DNA of 64,000 bases from positions 62,001-126,000 of the forward strand of contig JAJYDW010000001.1 in the NCBI GenBank assembly GCA_021790385.1, given 5' to 3'. Origin of the DNA: Planctomycetota bacterium. GTDB lineage: Bacteria; Planctomycetota; Phycisphaerae; WQYP01. Below are positions 7,705 through 17,073 of this stretch, one piece after another. The first letter of the stretch is position 1. Each line of letters begins with the position of its first letter. The position numbers and the translations under genes are program-made. The notes beneath the pieces are model-generated. The model saw only the letters and a program-made list of their open reading frames with translations. It was not told the DNA's origin and did no database searches.

Positions 7705-10134
7705 ATGTCCTTGCGGTCAAGTCAGCCTGAACTAAAGCTTTTTTATCGCCAGCCTGCCGAGGCTTGGACGCAGGCGCTGCCCCTGGGCAATGGTCGCCTG
7801 GGTGCCATGGTCTTCGGCGGGATAGATACCGAGCGCTTCCAGTTAAACGAAAACACGCTCTGGTCGGGCGGGCCGAAAGACTGCAACAATCCACAGGCCC
7901 GAGCTGTTTTGCCGGAAGTGCGCCAGGCCCTTTTCGCACGTGATTTCATCCGGGCCGACGCTTTGTGCAAAAAAATGCAGGGGCCGTACAACCAGTCTTA
8001 TATGCCCTTGGGCAATCTGCACCTGCACGTGGCCTTGCCCGGCGGCAGCCAGGCGGCTACCGATTACCGGCGGGAGTTGGATCTGCACACGGCCGTGTCC
8101 CGGGTGCAATTTCGCGCGGGCGCTGCCTGGTGGACCCGAGAGGCCTTCATCAGTTTTCCCGATCAGATATTGGTTATTCATCTGACCTGTAACCAGCCCG
8201 ATGCCATTTCGCTCAAGGCCGCTTTGACCAGTCCGCTGCGTTACCAGGTGCGTGTGGAAAACGGATTGCTGGTGATGAGCGGCCGTTGCCCGGCCCATGT
8301 GGAACCCAGTTATATGGAACATGTGGACCCGGACCGAATTAAATCCAAAGGTGCCGTTATTTACGATGATAGCCTCAATCCCGAGGGCATGACCTTCGAT
8401 GCGCGGCTCATGGCTATGGCCGACCGGGGCCTTGTGGCTTGCGGGGCTGGGGAACTAACGGTGGAGCGGGCCAATGAACTGACCCTGCTTTTTTCCGCGG
8501 CCACCAGTTTCAATGGATTCAAGCGTTCGCCGGGCCGGGATGGACGCGATCCTTCCGTGGAAGCGACGCGACATTTAAGCGCTGCGGCGGCACTATCCTA
8601 CCGCGAACTGCGGCAGCGCCATGTGCAGGATTATCAAAACCTCTTTCACCGTGTCAGCCTTACCATGAGCACCGGCCAGAATACGGGCAGCCCGGTTGCC
8701 CCGGCATCGGATGGTGATCCCGTGGACACAAATTTTATGTCAACAGATGATAGGTTGCGGAGGTTTGCAGACACGGACGATCCGGGGTTGGCGGTGCTGC
8801 TGTTTCAATTCGGCCGGTACCTGCTGATCAGTTCATCGCGGCCTGGCGGCCAACCCGCTAACCTCCAGGGAATCTGGAATGACAGCGTGCGCCCGCCATG
8901 GAGCTGCAACTGGACGCTCAATATTAACACCGAGATGAATTATTGGCTGGCGGAAAGCTGCAATCTTCCCGAATGTCATCAGCCGCTGTTTGATCTCATC
9001 GCCGGCCTTGCTGAAAATGGCCGGCGCACCGCGGAAATAAACTATGGCTGCCGGGGCTGGGTAGCCCATCATAATGCGGATCTGTGGCGGCAAACCGCTC
9101 CCCCCGGTGACGGCATCCATAACCCCGTCTGTATAAACTGGCCCATGGGCGGTGCCTGGCTATGCCGCCACTTGTGGGAGCATTATCAATACACGGGCGA
9201 TAAGGAATTTCTAGCCCGCCGGGCCTGGCCCTTGATGAAAGGTGCGGCGGAATTTTTTCTCGACTTCCTCGTGGAAAATGCCGACGGCCACCTGGTAACC
9301 GCGCCTTCCACCTCCCCGGAATTAATGTTTATGACCCCGGCCGGACCCGCTGCCGCCAGTGTCGCCAGCACCATGGATATGGCCATTGTGTGGGATCTTT
9401 TCAGCAACTGCATCACGGCTGCGGAAATCATCGGCGCCGATGCCTCTTGGGCCCGGCAATTGGCCAGCGCCCGCAGCCGCCTGCTTCCACCGCGCATTGG
9501 TGCAGGAGGGCGTCTGCAGGAATGGTCCGAGGATTTTCAGGAACAGGAAGTGCATCATCGCCACATTTCCCACCTTTATGGACTATATCCGGGCTGCCAG
9601 ATAACCCCGCAGGGCACGCCGGATCTGGTGGCCGCCGCCAAACAATCTCTGGCCATTCGCGGCGACGGCGGAACTGGATGGTCCCTCGGCTGGAAAATGA
9701 ACGTATGGGCCAGGTTGCTTGATGGCCAGCACGTATATGCCTTAATCCGCCGCCTGCTGACTCTGGTAGATACCGATGAGACCGATTATTCCAACCAGAA
9801 GGGCGGCCTGTACGCCAATTTATTTGACGCCCATCCACCGTTTCAGATTGATGGTAATTTTGCCTTTTCCGCCTGCATCGCGGAAATGCTGCTGCAAAGC
9901 CACACCGGACGAATTGTGCTGCTGCCGGCCCTGCCGCCGGTTTGGCCGCAAGGGCAGGTGTGCGGTTTGGTTGCTCGTGGCGGCGTGGAGGTGGATTTAG
10001 CCTGGTGCAACGGCACCTTGGTCAGCGCCACTCTCCGGGCCAGACAAGCCGGACGGTGGACTTGGCAGTATAGGGATATCACCCGGGAAATTGCACTGGC
10101 CGCCGGAGAATCAACAACTTTTACCATACCATAG
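7705..10134 (+). CDS. GH95 alpha-L-fucosidase
   Basis: An 809-residue glycoside hydrolase family 95 enzyme, close to the family's typical core length. The N-terminal beta-domain has the hallmark LPLGNGRLGAMVFGG and LNENTLWSGGP. By comparison with the inverting alpha-1,2-L-fucosidase of Bifidobacterium, the catalytic set is present: asparagines in LNINTEMNYW (N406, N408), the general acid in STSPELM (E539) and the aspartate in QIDGNFAF (D716). No signal peptide is visible (the protein begins MSLRSSQPELKLFY), so hydrolysis should be cytoplasmic after import by the adjacent symporter. GGAG lies 5 bp before the ATG. Some GH95 members act on galactosides, so fucose specificity is the best but not the only reading. 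Confidence 0.93.
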   Translation: MSLRSSQPELKLFYRQPAEAWTQALPLGNGRLGAMVFGGIDTERFQLNENTLWSGGPKDCNNPQARAVLPEVRQALFARDFIRADALCKKMQGPYNQSYMPLGNLHLHVALPGGSQAATDYRRELDLHTAVSRVQFRAGAAWWTREAFISFPDQILVIHLTCNQPDAISLKAALTSPLRYQVRVENGLLVMSGRCPAHVEPSYMEHVDPDRIKSKGAVIYDDSLNPEGMTFDARLMAMADRGLVACGAGELTVERANELTLLFSAATSFNGFKRSPGRDGRDPSVEATRHLSAAAALSYRELRQRHVQDYQNLFHRVSLTMSTGQNTGSPVAPASDGDPVDTNFMSTDDRLRRFADTDDPGLAVLLFQFGRYLLISSSRPGGQPANLQGIWNDSVRPPWSCNWTLNINTEMNYWLAESCNLPECHQPLFDLIAGLAENGRRTAEINYGCRGWVAHHNADLWRQTAPPGDGIHNPVCINWPMGGAWLCRHLWEHYQYTGDKEFLARRAWPLMKGAAEFFLDFLVENADGHLVTAPSTSPELMFMTPAGPAAASVASTMDMAIVWDLFSNCITAAEIIGADASWARQLASARSRLLPPRIGAGGRLQEWSEDFQEQEVHHRHISHLYGLYPGCQITPQGTPDLVAAAKQSLAIRGDGGTGWSLGWKMNVWARLLDGQHVYALIRRLLTLVDTDETDYSNQKGGLYANLFDAHPPFQIDGNFAFSACIAEMLLQSHTGRIVLLPALPPVWPQGQVCGLVARGGVEVDLAWCNGTLVSATLRARQAGRWTWQYRDITREIALAAGESTTFTIP

Positions 10135-10196
10135 CCCCGCAGCCACCATACTCCCGCACCGTGCATTAACACGGCCTTATCCGCTATCATCAATCC

Positions 10197-11549
10197 ATGA
10201 ATCCAGCTTCCCTCCAACCCGCTTCCCCGCAACCGCCTGCATCACAGCCGCTGGACCTCATTATTCTCGGTGCCGGTGCCGCCGGAATGATGGCCGCAAT
10301 TGCCTGCGGCGAAGCAGCCATGCACAACGGCTGGCCCATGCCACGGATGACAATTCTTGAAAAAAATGCCCGGCCCGGCATTAAAGTATTGGTCTGCGGC
10401 GGCGGACGCTGCAACCTGACCAATGCCGGCGATATAGATTTCCTCATTGCCCAATTTGGCCGCAATGGCCGATTTTTATCCCCGGCCCTGCGTCATTTTG
10501 ACAATGCCGCGTTACGGGCATGGTTTGCTGCTCAAGGTGAACCTACCCATGAAGAACACGACGGGAAAATTTATCCAGATTCTAATCAGGCCCGCACCGT
10601 GGTGGATGCCATGGTGCGGCGCATGGCCCAACTGGGGGTGCTCTGCCATGCCGGGCCAACACGTGCCGCCACCCAGATCCAGTGGAATGTAACATCAAAA
10701 CTCTTCACCGTCTGCACCGCCGATGACACAACTTTCCAAAGCCGGTATCTGCTTATTTGTGTGGGCGGCCAAAGTTACACCCGCATGGGAACCACCGGCG
10801 ATGGCTACCGCTTTGCCGAGTCGCTGGGCCACCACATTATTACCCCACGACCGGCCATTGTTCCGCTGCTATGCCGCGAATCGTGGGTGGCTCAGCTTCA
10901 GGGGGTCGCGGTGCCCGATGTGGAAGTGCGCATTGAAACCCCCGGCCCCTTGCCACGCCTGGCTACCGGCAAACCCACACCCAGCATCAATGATCTGCTC
11001 TTTACGCACTTTGGCCTTTCCGGCCCGGCAGTATTGAACCTTTCCGAAATTGTCGCCGAACTGCTGGAAAAATTCACCCCCGTGCCCCTGCGTGTGGATT
11101 TTCTCCGCCGGCATAGCCGCCCACAGCTTTCCGCTATGCTTCATACGTGGCATGATGAGTCCGGGCGTAAATTGGTTAAAACCATGCTTGCCCAACTGCT
11201 TCCACAAAGACTTGCCGAAATGCTCTGCCATCTTTCCGACATTCCACCGGATCAGCCCTGCGCCGCATTAACCGCCCGGCAAATGCACACCCTCTCCGAA
11301 TATCTCAAGGCTTGCCGGTTTCACGTACATCAAACCCGCGGCTTTCAAGAAGCCATGGTCACCGCCGGCGGTGTGCGGCTTTCCCAGGTCAACCCCAACA
11401 CCATGCAATCGCGACTGAACCCGCATTTATTTTTAGCCGGAGAAATTCTCGACCTCACCGGCCCGAGCGGCGGCTACAATCTGCAACTTGCCTTCTCCAC
11501 CGGCCGCCTCGCCGGCTGGACTATCGCCCAATGCCTGGCCAACGGGTAG
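10197..11549 (+). CDS. HI0933-like FAD-dependent oxidoreductase
   Basis: Encodes 450 residues of the HI0933/YhiN flavoprotein family (often annotated aminoacetone oxidase family FAD-binding enzyme). The N-terminal Rossmann motif is ILGAGAAGMMAA. The family hallmark LEKNARPGIKVLVCGGGRCN-LTNAG follows, then GGQSYTRMGTTGDGY. The C-terminal FAD contact is LFLAGEILDLTGPSGGYNLQ-LAFSTG. The physiological substrate of the family is not established. The gene is 62 bp after the fucosidase and ends 8 bp from the convergent nadB gene. No clear ribosome site precedes the ATG. Confidence 0.9.
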   Translation: MNPASLQPASPQPPASQPLDLIILGAGAAGMMAAIACGEAAMHNGWPMPRMTILEKNARPGIKVLVCGGGRCNLTNAGDIDFLIAQFGRNGRFLSPALRHFDNAALRAWFAAQGEPTHEEHDGKIYPDSNQARTVVDAMVRRMAQLGVLCHAGPTRAATQIQWNVTSKLFTVCTADDTTFQSRYLLICVGGQSYTRMGTTGDGYRFAESLGHHIITPRPAIVPLLCRESWVAQLQGVAVPDVEVRIETPGPLPRLATGKPTPSINDLLFTHFGLSGPAVLNLSEIVAELLEKFTPVPLRVDFLRRHSRPQLSAMLHTWHDESGRKLVKTMLAQLLPQRLAEMLCHLSDIPPDQPCAALTARQMHTLSEYLKACRFHVHQTRGFQEAMVTAGGVRLSQVNPNTMQSRLNPHLFLAGEILDLTGPSGGYNLQLAFSTGRLAGWTIAQCLANG

Positions 11550-11557
11550 GACCCAGG

Positions 11558-13204
11558 TCAAAGCGAATCAACCACGGGCATCTTCACCGGCAAATCGGAA
11601 TTGGGCTGCCAATCCAGGTGGCAGCGCCAGTTGATGTCATCAATCTGCGGAAAGTCGGTACGGTAATGCACACCGCGGGTTTCGCAACGGGCATTGGCCC
11701 CCAGGGTAATCAGGCGGGATATTTGCAGCATGTTCTGCAGCTCCCATCCCGCCGGCGCGTCAAACACCTTATCCAGCACGTAACGGGACCAAAAACCGAT
11801 GATCTCCGCAGATTCCTCCAGGCGCGGACCGGACCGTTCAATACCCACATTACGCCACATCAGTGCCCGCAGGCTGGAAAGAATATCCTGCGTATCCAGT
11901 TCGGTGCGCTGGCTGGGTGGAATTTCCGCATTGATGCGTGGAATTTCCAACTGCCGTATTTCGCCAGCCAACCGCCGCCCGGCATCATCCCCGGCCCGTT
12001 TACCAAAAACCAGCGCCTCGATAAGTGAATTGCTGGCCAGCCGATTCGCCCCGTGTAAACCCGTATACGATGCCTCTCCGATGGCGTAAAGGCCGGGAAT
12101 GCTGGTGCGGCCTGCCAGATCGGTCGCCACCCCTCCTACCATGTAGTGGGCGCTGGGATGCACCGGTATCGGCTGTTTGCCCGGATCAATGCCAAAACTG
12201 CGGCAGGTTTCAAAAATCCATGGAAAGCGGGTTTGAAACGCCTGCGTGCCCAGGTGGCGGGCATCCAGAAATACATGCGTGGAATGCGTTTTCGCCAACT
12301 GGGCCAGAATGGCACGGGCCACAATATCGCGCGGAGCCAGCTCGCCTGCGGGATCGTAATCCCGCATGAAACGATAACCATTTTTATCTATCAGCGTAGC
12401 CCCTTCCCCACGAACCGCCTCGCTCACCAGCGCACGGGTGGCCCCGGCAATGTATATGGTGGTGGGATGAAACTGCACCATTTCCATATCCCGCAGCATG
12501 GCCCCGGCCCGCCACGCCATGGCGTGGCCATCGGCGGTGGCAATTGGCGGATTGGTGGTCTCGCGGTATAACGCTCCCGCTCCCCCGGATGCCAGCAGCG
12601 TCGCCCGGGCAAAAATCAAAAACAATCCACGGTCCTTGGCATGGGCCACCGCCCCAATACATTGCCCGTCCAGCGTAATCAAATCCAGAATAAAGGTATG
12701 TTCCAGAATGGAAACCTGCTCCCGGCTTCGGGCAACGCCCGCCAGGCAATTGGCCAGTTCGCGGCCCGTGGCATCTCCCAACGCGTGAATGATCCGGTTG
12801 TAGGAATGTCCGCCCTCACGTCCCAGGGCCAGCCGACCATCCGTTTCGCGGTCAAAATTCGCCCCCCAGTTGATCAACTCTTCAATTCGTGCCGGTGCTT
12901 CACGCACCACGGCTTCAATCGCCGCCCGTTGCCCAAGGCCGCAGGCGGTTTTGATGGTATCGGCAATGTGGCTTTCAAAGCTGTCCTGGGAAGCGGTAAC
13001 AGACGCAATGCCCCCCTGGGCCCAAAACGTATTGGATTCCGACAGTCGCTGCTTGGTTACCAGCAGAACCTCCGCCTGGGGCGAAGTTTCGATAACGGCC
13101 AACGCCGCCCGCAACCCCGCCACACCACCGCCAATAACCAGAACATCGGTGAGCACATGGGGCAAACGGTGCGCCTTAAAGGGGCAAAGATAACGACGCT
13201 GCAT
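11558..13204 (-). CDS. nadB: L-aspartate oxidase
   Basis: A 548-residue flavoenzyme that oxidises L-aspartate to iminoaspartate, the first step of de novo NAD synthesis. Visible are the FAD dinucleotide motif VLVIGGGVAGLRAA, the substrate-site segments MVQFHPTT and SEAVRGEGATLI, and HYMVGGVATDLAGRTSIPGL followed by GLHGANRLASNSL, all characteristic of NadB rather than succinate dehydrogenase. GGAG sits 6 bp before the ATG. nadA and nadC are not adjacent, but nadD for a later step is elsewhere in the window (50902-51513). Confidence 0.95.
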   Translation of the reverse strand: MQRRYLCPFKAHRLPHVLTDVLVIGGGVAGLRAALAVIETSPQAEVLLVTKQRLSESNTFWAQGGIASVTASQDSFESHIADTIKTACGLGQRAAIEAVVREAPARIEELINWGANFDRETDGRLALGREGGHSYNRIIHALGDATGRELANCLAGVARSREQVSILEHTFILDLITLDGQCIGAVAHAKDRGLFLIFARATLLASGGAGALYRETTNPPIATADGHAMAWRAGAMLRDMEMVQFHPTTIYIAGATRALVSEAVRGEGATLIDKNGYRFMRDYDPAGELAPRDIVARAILAQLAKTHSTHVFLDARHLGTQAFQTRFPWIFETCRSFGIDPGKQPIPVHPSAHYMVGGVATDLAGRTSIPGLYAIGEASYTGLHGANRLASNSLIEALVFGKRAGDDAGRRLAGEIRQLEIPRINAEIPPSQRTELDTQDILSSLRALMWRNVGIERSGPRLEESAEIIGFWSRYVLDKVFDAPAGWELQNMLQISRLITLGANARCETRGVHYRTDFPQIDDINWRCHLDWQPNSDLPVKMPVVDSL

Positions 13205-13380
13205 AAATCACTCCGCGGACGACGCGGTGAATTATAGCGTCAGCCTCTGATACCTGCAGGCTTTGGCCCATGCCCTTTGGCCGGTATTGTAATGCAGCCA
13301 TTCCAGCCTGCCGTGGTCTAGGGTGGGGAGCACATCTTGTCCGCCATAATTCCCCCTGGAATCGCGGACATCATCACCCA

Positions 13381-13407
13381 CATCGTCGTAGTCGGCTGGG
13401 TTCCTAC
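13381..13407 (-). repeat. Hairpin repeat family C, partial copy
   Basis: On the minus strand it reads GTAGGAACCCAGCCGACTAC and onward, matching the second half of the hairpin repeat seen at 13781, 43861 and 63547. It abuts the long repeat copy 1. Confidence 0.5.
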
Positions 13408-13408
13408 A

Positions 13409-13536
13409 CCGGCCATCCTGGTGGCCGCGCCTTCCCAATCCACTACCGGCTTGAAATCTTAAATTTCAAATCTCAAATCCATTTTCCCCGCCGCCCCCTG
13501 CGCCACTGCTCAACTGTTACCCTGCTCTTGCGGGCC
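13409..13536 (-). repeat. Long dispersed repeat, copy 1
   Basis: Read on the minus strand this segment matches 56506-56634 over about 128 bp at roughly 85 % identity by eye. It has the shared order: GGCCCGC, AACAGTTGAGCAGTGG, ATGGATTTGAGATTT, TTTCAAGCC, GTAGTGGATTGGGAAGGCGC, GGCCACCA and GGCCGG. No protein is encoded. It is an intergenic element present in inverted orientation 43 kb away. A partial third copy of its edge occurs at 40766-40790. Confidence 0.75.
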
Positions 13537-13780
13537 GCAGCCCGCGCCCTGTCTCCTGCTTAAAATTATGTAATGATATTATTGATCTTGACAATCTTGC
13601 CCACCCATGGCCACCAGCGTGGCCAGTTTCAGCGTTAAGCGCCCGGCCAATCCCGATAGCTTTTTTCCCTAACGCAGAGACCTGTCCCGACAGCGCCGGG
13701 AGATTTCGGCGTCTATGCCTCAAACAGCCGGGCTGATTGGGGCGTTGAGTAATCGGTGGTTTAATTTGCGAGAGATCGCA

Positions 13781-13825
13781 CCGTTAATGTTCGCCGCGGC
13801 TGGAGGAGCCCAGCCGACTACGATG
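13781..13825 (+). repeat. Hairpin repeat family C
   Basis: Contains CCGTTAATGTTCGCCGCGGC followed by TGGAGGAGCCCAGCCGACTA. It is nearly the same as 63547-63590 and related to 43861-43906. The core GGCTGG...CCAGCC can form a short stem. All copies are intergenic. Confidence 0.6.
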
Positions 13826-13948
13826 ACGGGCAAGATGCCCACGATCCCAGGAATGTCTGCACCACACCGAGGCAAGATAGTTACGGGGCACTGGCCTTGG
13901 GAGGCTATCTTTCGCAGCCGAAATTATGGTACGATAGAGGACATGAAA

Positions 13949-14572
13949 ATGGACCGATTTATATCGCGTGGCTTTTCTGCCCTCTTAGATCGGTGGGGTC
14001 GGCTGCGGCCAGGCCGTAGCGGTGGAGTAACGGCATATCAGGGGTGCGGGCAAACGGCACCGGGAGAAGCGGTGGGAGTGGCGGTGCGCCGGAATCATGC
14101 GGAGGTGCTACACGACAATGAAATTGTGATCATGATGGTAAGACCGTCGTTGTGGTATGTGTCGGCCGTGAGCATGCGGATAACGGTGGTTTTGCTGCTG
14201 GCGGCGCTAGTTATAGATCGCACCGGCATGGCGGGGCAGTTGTTTGATGAGAGGTCGCTCTGGTCGGTAGCGGGGATTCTGGTGGCGGTGCGCTGGGTTT
14301 ATGCCCTGATTAACTGGCTGAGTCAGTTGTATCTGCTGACGAACCATCGCATTGTCGTAATCCGCGGGACCACCAAGGTGGAAATTTTTCAGGTAGGGCT
14401 TTGTCGCATCACGGAAGCCCGGCTGATATCTACACCACTGCAGCGGTTATTGGGCACGGGCAATATCGGCTTTGCGACGGGTGGCGATATTTTACCGCAA
14501 AGCGTGTGGTTGTGGGTGGCCAATGCCCCGCGCGTGCATCAGCAAATTCTTCAGGCTTTAAGCAAACGTTGA
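13949..14572 (+). CDS. Membrane protein with bacterial PH-like domain
   Basis: About 207 residues. A ~45-residue N-terminal part is followed by a segment with VLHDNEIVIMMVRPSLWYVS, two hydrophobic helices (VVLLLAALVIDRTG and VAGILVAVRWVYALINWL) and then LTNHRIVVIRGTTKVEIFQV, the usual pattern of bPH2/YdbT-type (DUF304) pleckstrin-like membrane proteins. Function unknown; probably membrane-associated. ATG 13949 is preferred because AGAGG is 8 bp upstream. The frame is open back to 13715, but that stretch includes dispersed repeat sequence and is unlikely to be coding. Convergent with the small membrane gene that follows. Confidence 0.65.
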   Translation: MDRFISRGFSALLDRWGRLRPGRSGGVTAYQGCGQTAPGEAVGVAVRRNHAEVLHDNEIVIMMVRPSLWYVSAVSMRITVVLLLAALVIDRTGMAGQLFDERSLWSVAGILVAVRWVYALINWLSQLYLLTNHRIVVIRGTTKVEIFQVGLCRITEARLISTPLQRLLGTGNIGFATGGDILPQSVWLWVANAPRVHQQILQALSKR

Positions 14573-14615
14573 TAGGGTTTAAGGGGCCGCACGGTGTGGG
14601 GCAGCCAAGGCAGTC

Positions 14616-14897
14616 TTATTTGGCCCGGCCGCGGCGGGATGCCGCCCAACCAGTATGGCCGAGGTCGTGCAGCAGCCCCAATGCCGGCAGCAGCCACCAC
14701 AAACCGTCAAGCTGTCCGCCCGGAGCCCAATTTTTAGCCAGTTCATAGCCCAATGTGGTTGTGGGCAGGAAGCAAAAACCCAGTATCGGCCACAGATAGG
14801 TTTGGAAGGCCTGGGTTGAATAATTGGTGAATAACCACAGAAGCACCAGGGTAATCCGCGGCCAGATAATGCCGATAAGCAGGATAAAACAACCCAT
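14616..14897 (-). CDS. Small multi-pass membrane protein
   Basis: A 93-residue protein with three hydrophobic segments (MGCFILLIGIIWPRITLVLLW, TYLWPILGFCFLPTTTLGYEL and LDGLWWLLPALGLLHDLG). ATG 14897 has AAGGGG about 8 bp upstream; the longer frame to 14978 has no support. I do not recognise a family. It stands between the convergent PH-like gene and the divergent thioredoxin/NHL gene. Confidence 0.6.
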   Translation of the reverse strand: MGCFILLIGIIWPRITLVLLWLFTNYSTQAFQTYLWPILGFCFLPTTTLGYELAKNWAPGGQLDGLWWLLPALGLLHDLGHTGWAASRRGRAK

Positions 14898-15048
14898 AGA
14901 ATGTCCCCTTTCATCCGCTGACATCGCAACGTGCGTATAGTATAGCAGCATCCCGTGCCGGCGTGGCCGGTCTTTCACCGGACCACCGGCTTGGCGGTAA
15001 GCTGCAACGGTGGATGGTTGCCAAGAAAAATTTCAGGAGCATATGGCC

Positions 15049-17073
15049 ATGGTGAGGTTGAACAAACGTTTCAGGTGGTCCGAGGCATTGATCATCGCCG
15101 GCATTCTGACGGGGTTGATGGTATCCGCCTCGTGCATGGTGCGGCAAATTGCTCCGGTCCGCGGGCAAATGGCTGTTGCAGCCGGTCATCCGCAAGCTCC
15201 GGACTTTCCCGCGGATTTCACCTGGATCAACACACCCGTGCCGCTGAGTTTCCAACATCAGTTGAAGGGACAGGTGGTTTTGCTGGATTTCTGGACTTAT
15301 GGATGCATCAACTGTATTCATATTTTGCCAGGCCTGGATGAGCTGCAACGGCACTTTGCCGGTCAACCGTTTATCATCATCGGCGTACACAGCGCCAAGT
15401 TCACCAATGAAAGCACGGTGAATAACATCCGCCAGGCGGTACTGCGCTACAACATCAGCCATCCGGTGATTGTGGATGAGCATATGCTCATCTGGAATGA
15501 ATATGGCGTGGATAGCTGGCCCACGCTGGTGCTGATCAGCGCGTCGGGGCACATTGTGGGTTCGGTGGAAGGCGAAGGCAATCGGCGGGTGCTGGAAAAA
15601 GCCATTGCCCGGACCCTGCAGCGGGATAAAGCCAATGGCACATTGGCCGCCGCCCCGCTGCAATTACCGCGGCAACATGCCATGGCCACCGCCAGCGGGC
15701 TTTTATTTCCAGGCAAGGTACTGGCCGATGCTCAAGGCCGCCGCCTTTTTATCGCCGATACAGATCATAATCGCATTGTAGTGGCTGGTTGGCCGGATGC
15801 CATGGGGCACGCCCGGCTGATTGCAGTGATCGGCAATGGGCGGGCGGGAGCGGTCAACGGGCCGGCAGGCCAGGCGGAATTCCGAGGGCCTCAGGGCATG
15901 GCGCTGGATGGCCAGACCCTGTACGTGGCAGATACTGGCAATCACCTGATTCGCGCTGTGAACCTGCATACGCTGCGGGTATCCACCATTTTGGGTACAG
16001 GCAGGGAAGTATTTGATTTCCGCGGTGGCGGCGTGGGAACAGCGCAGGGAATTAATTCGCCCTGGGCTTTGGCCGCCCGGGGCAACACTTTATACATTGC
16101 CATGGCCGGCGAGCATCAGATATGGAAAATGAATCTTAAAACCCGCCAGGCCCGCGCCTTTGCCGGCACCGGTGCGGAAGGGCTGGGGAATGGTCCCTGT
16201 ACCATGGCTGAACTGGCCCAGCCCTCCGGGCTTTGCCTGCACGGCAACCATCTGTACTTTGCCGACAGCGAAAATAGTGCTATTCGCGTGATTAACCTGC
16301 GGACCCGGCGCGTTTCCACCCTGGTCGGACACGGTCTTTTTACTTTTGGTGATCGCGATGGCCCGGCAGCGCAGGCACTATTGCAGCATCCGCTGGGAGT
16401 GGCGGTGCTGGGTCGCCGGCTGCTGGTGGCGGATACGTACAACCACAAGTTGCGCACCATCAACCTGGCCACACACCTGGTTGGCACCTTTCTGGGAACG
16501 GGCAAGCCGGGCACAGGTACCCCCGGCGGACTGCTGCAACTGTATGAACCTGGCGGGCTATGTGTGGCGGATGGCTGGATTTTTGTGGCGGATACGGATA
16601 ATCAGCGCATCCTGATGATCAATGCCAGAACGAAAATATGGCATGAGGTGGCCATCAAGGGACTAAGAGTTCCAGGTGCGCGCCGGCGGCATCTGCAGAC
16701 CGGCATTGCCGGAGGTATTGCCGAGCACGGCATCACACTGGCGGCAGCTTCCGCCATTACGCTGCACATCCGCCTGAAAGTGCCGCCGCAGACACATTTA
16801 ACGCCGGGCATTCCTGTAACCCTGCGGGTGAGCAATGGGCCGCATATTCTTACGGAGCAATCTGTGGATCCCCGTGGGCATCCCCGAATCAAGTTTGTTT
16901 TCCGGCCCTTGGCGGATCAGGTCAGGTGGCTGGCAGGTTCGTGGCATGTGAGTGTATTTTATGCGTATTGTACGCAAGGACATGGATCGGTGTGCAGGCC
17001 GTCGCATCTGCGGTGGGTTGTGCCGGTGGCATTGGCTGCTCATGGTGCGCATCGCGTTGACCTGCGGCCGTAA
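15049..17073 (+). CDS. Thioredoxin-NHL repeat protein (NHLRC2-like)
   Basis: A 674-residue protein. Residues ~12-30 form a signal peptide or membrane anchor (IIAGILTGLMVSASC). Residues ~50-200 are a thioredoxin fold with the motif YGCINCIHILPGLDEL, cysteines at about 86 and 89. Residues ~210-540 hold NHL beta-propeller repeats with recurring VADTGNHLIRAVN, FADSENSAIRVIN, VADTYNHKLRTIN and VADTDNQRI units. A ~100-residue beta-rich C-terminal domain ends the chain. The order thioredoxin, NHL propeller, C-terminal beta domain and the CxNC motif match animal NHLRC2. It probably works in the periplasm. ATG 15049 is chosen because AGGAG is 9 bp upstream; ATG 15043 is too close. Confidence 0.85.
   Translation: MVRLNKRFRWSEALIIAGILTGLMVSASCMVRQIAPVRGQMAVAAGHPQAPDFPADFTWINTPVPLSFQHQLKGQVVLLDFWTYGCINCIHILPGLDELQRHFAGQPFIIIGVHSAKFTNESTVNNIRQAVLRYNISHPVIVDEHMLIWNEYGVDSWPTLVLISASGHIVGSVEGEGNRRVLEKAIARTLQRDKANGTLAAAPLQLPRQHAMATASGLLFPGKVLADAQGRRLFIADTDHNRIVVAGWPDAMGHARLIAVIGNGRAGAVNGPAGQAEFRGPQGMALDGQTLYVADTGNHLIRAVNLHTLRVSTILGTGREVFDFRGGGVGTAQGINSPWALAARGNTLYIAMAGEHQIWKMNLKTRQARAFAGTGAEGLGNGPCTMAELAQPSGLCLHGNHLYFADSENSAIRVINLRTRRVSTLVGHGLFTFGDRDGPAAQALLQHPLGVAVLGRRLLVADTYNHKLRTINLATHLVGTFLGTGKPGTGTPGGLLQLYEPGGLCVADGWIFVADTDNQRILMINARTKIWHEVAIKGLRVPGARRRHLQTGIAGGIAEHGITLAAASAITLHIRLKVPPQTHLTPGIPVTLRVSNGPHILTEQSVDPRGHPRIKFVFRPLADQVRWLAGSWHVSVFYAYCTQGHGSVCRPSHLRWVVPVALAAHGAHRVDLRP

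Larger units (their letters stand above)
13205..13948. other. Repeat-rich intergenic region
   Basis: About 740 bp with no credible gene. It contains one 128-bp dispersed repeat copy (13409-13536), two copies of a shorter hairpin repeat (13381-13407 and 13781-13825) and an AT-rich patch near 13560-13600. Open frames crossing it have no coding character and run through the repeats. Confidence 0.6.

Noticed and set aside
13500..13560. Possible CRISPR-like repetition in intergenic gaps
   Set aside because: The repeats are dispersed singly or in degenerate short arrays without equal spacers; no cas genes are present.
13715..13948. N-terminal extension of the PH-like protein
   Set aside because: The upstream part of the frame includes dispersed repeat sequence and lacks a ribosome site; ATG 13949 is better.
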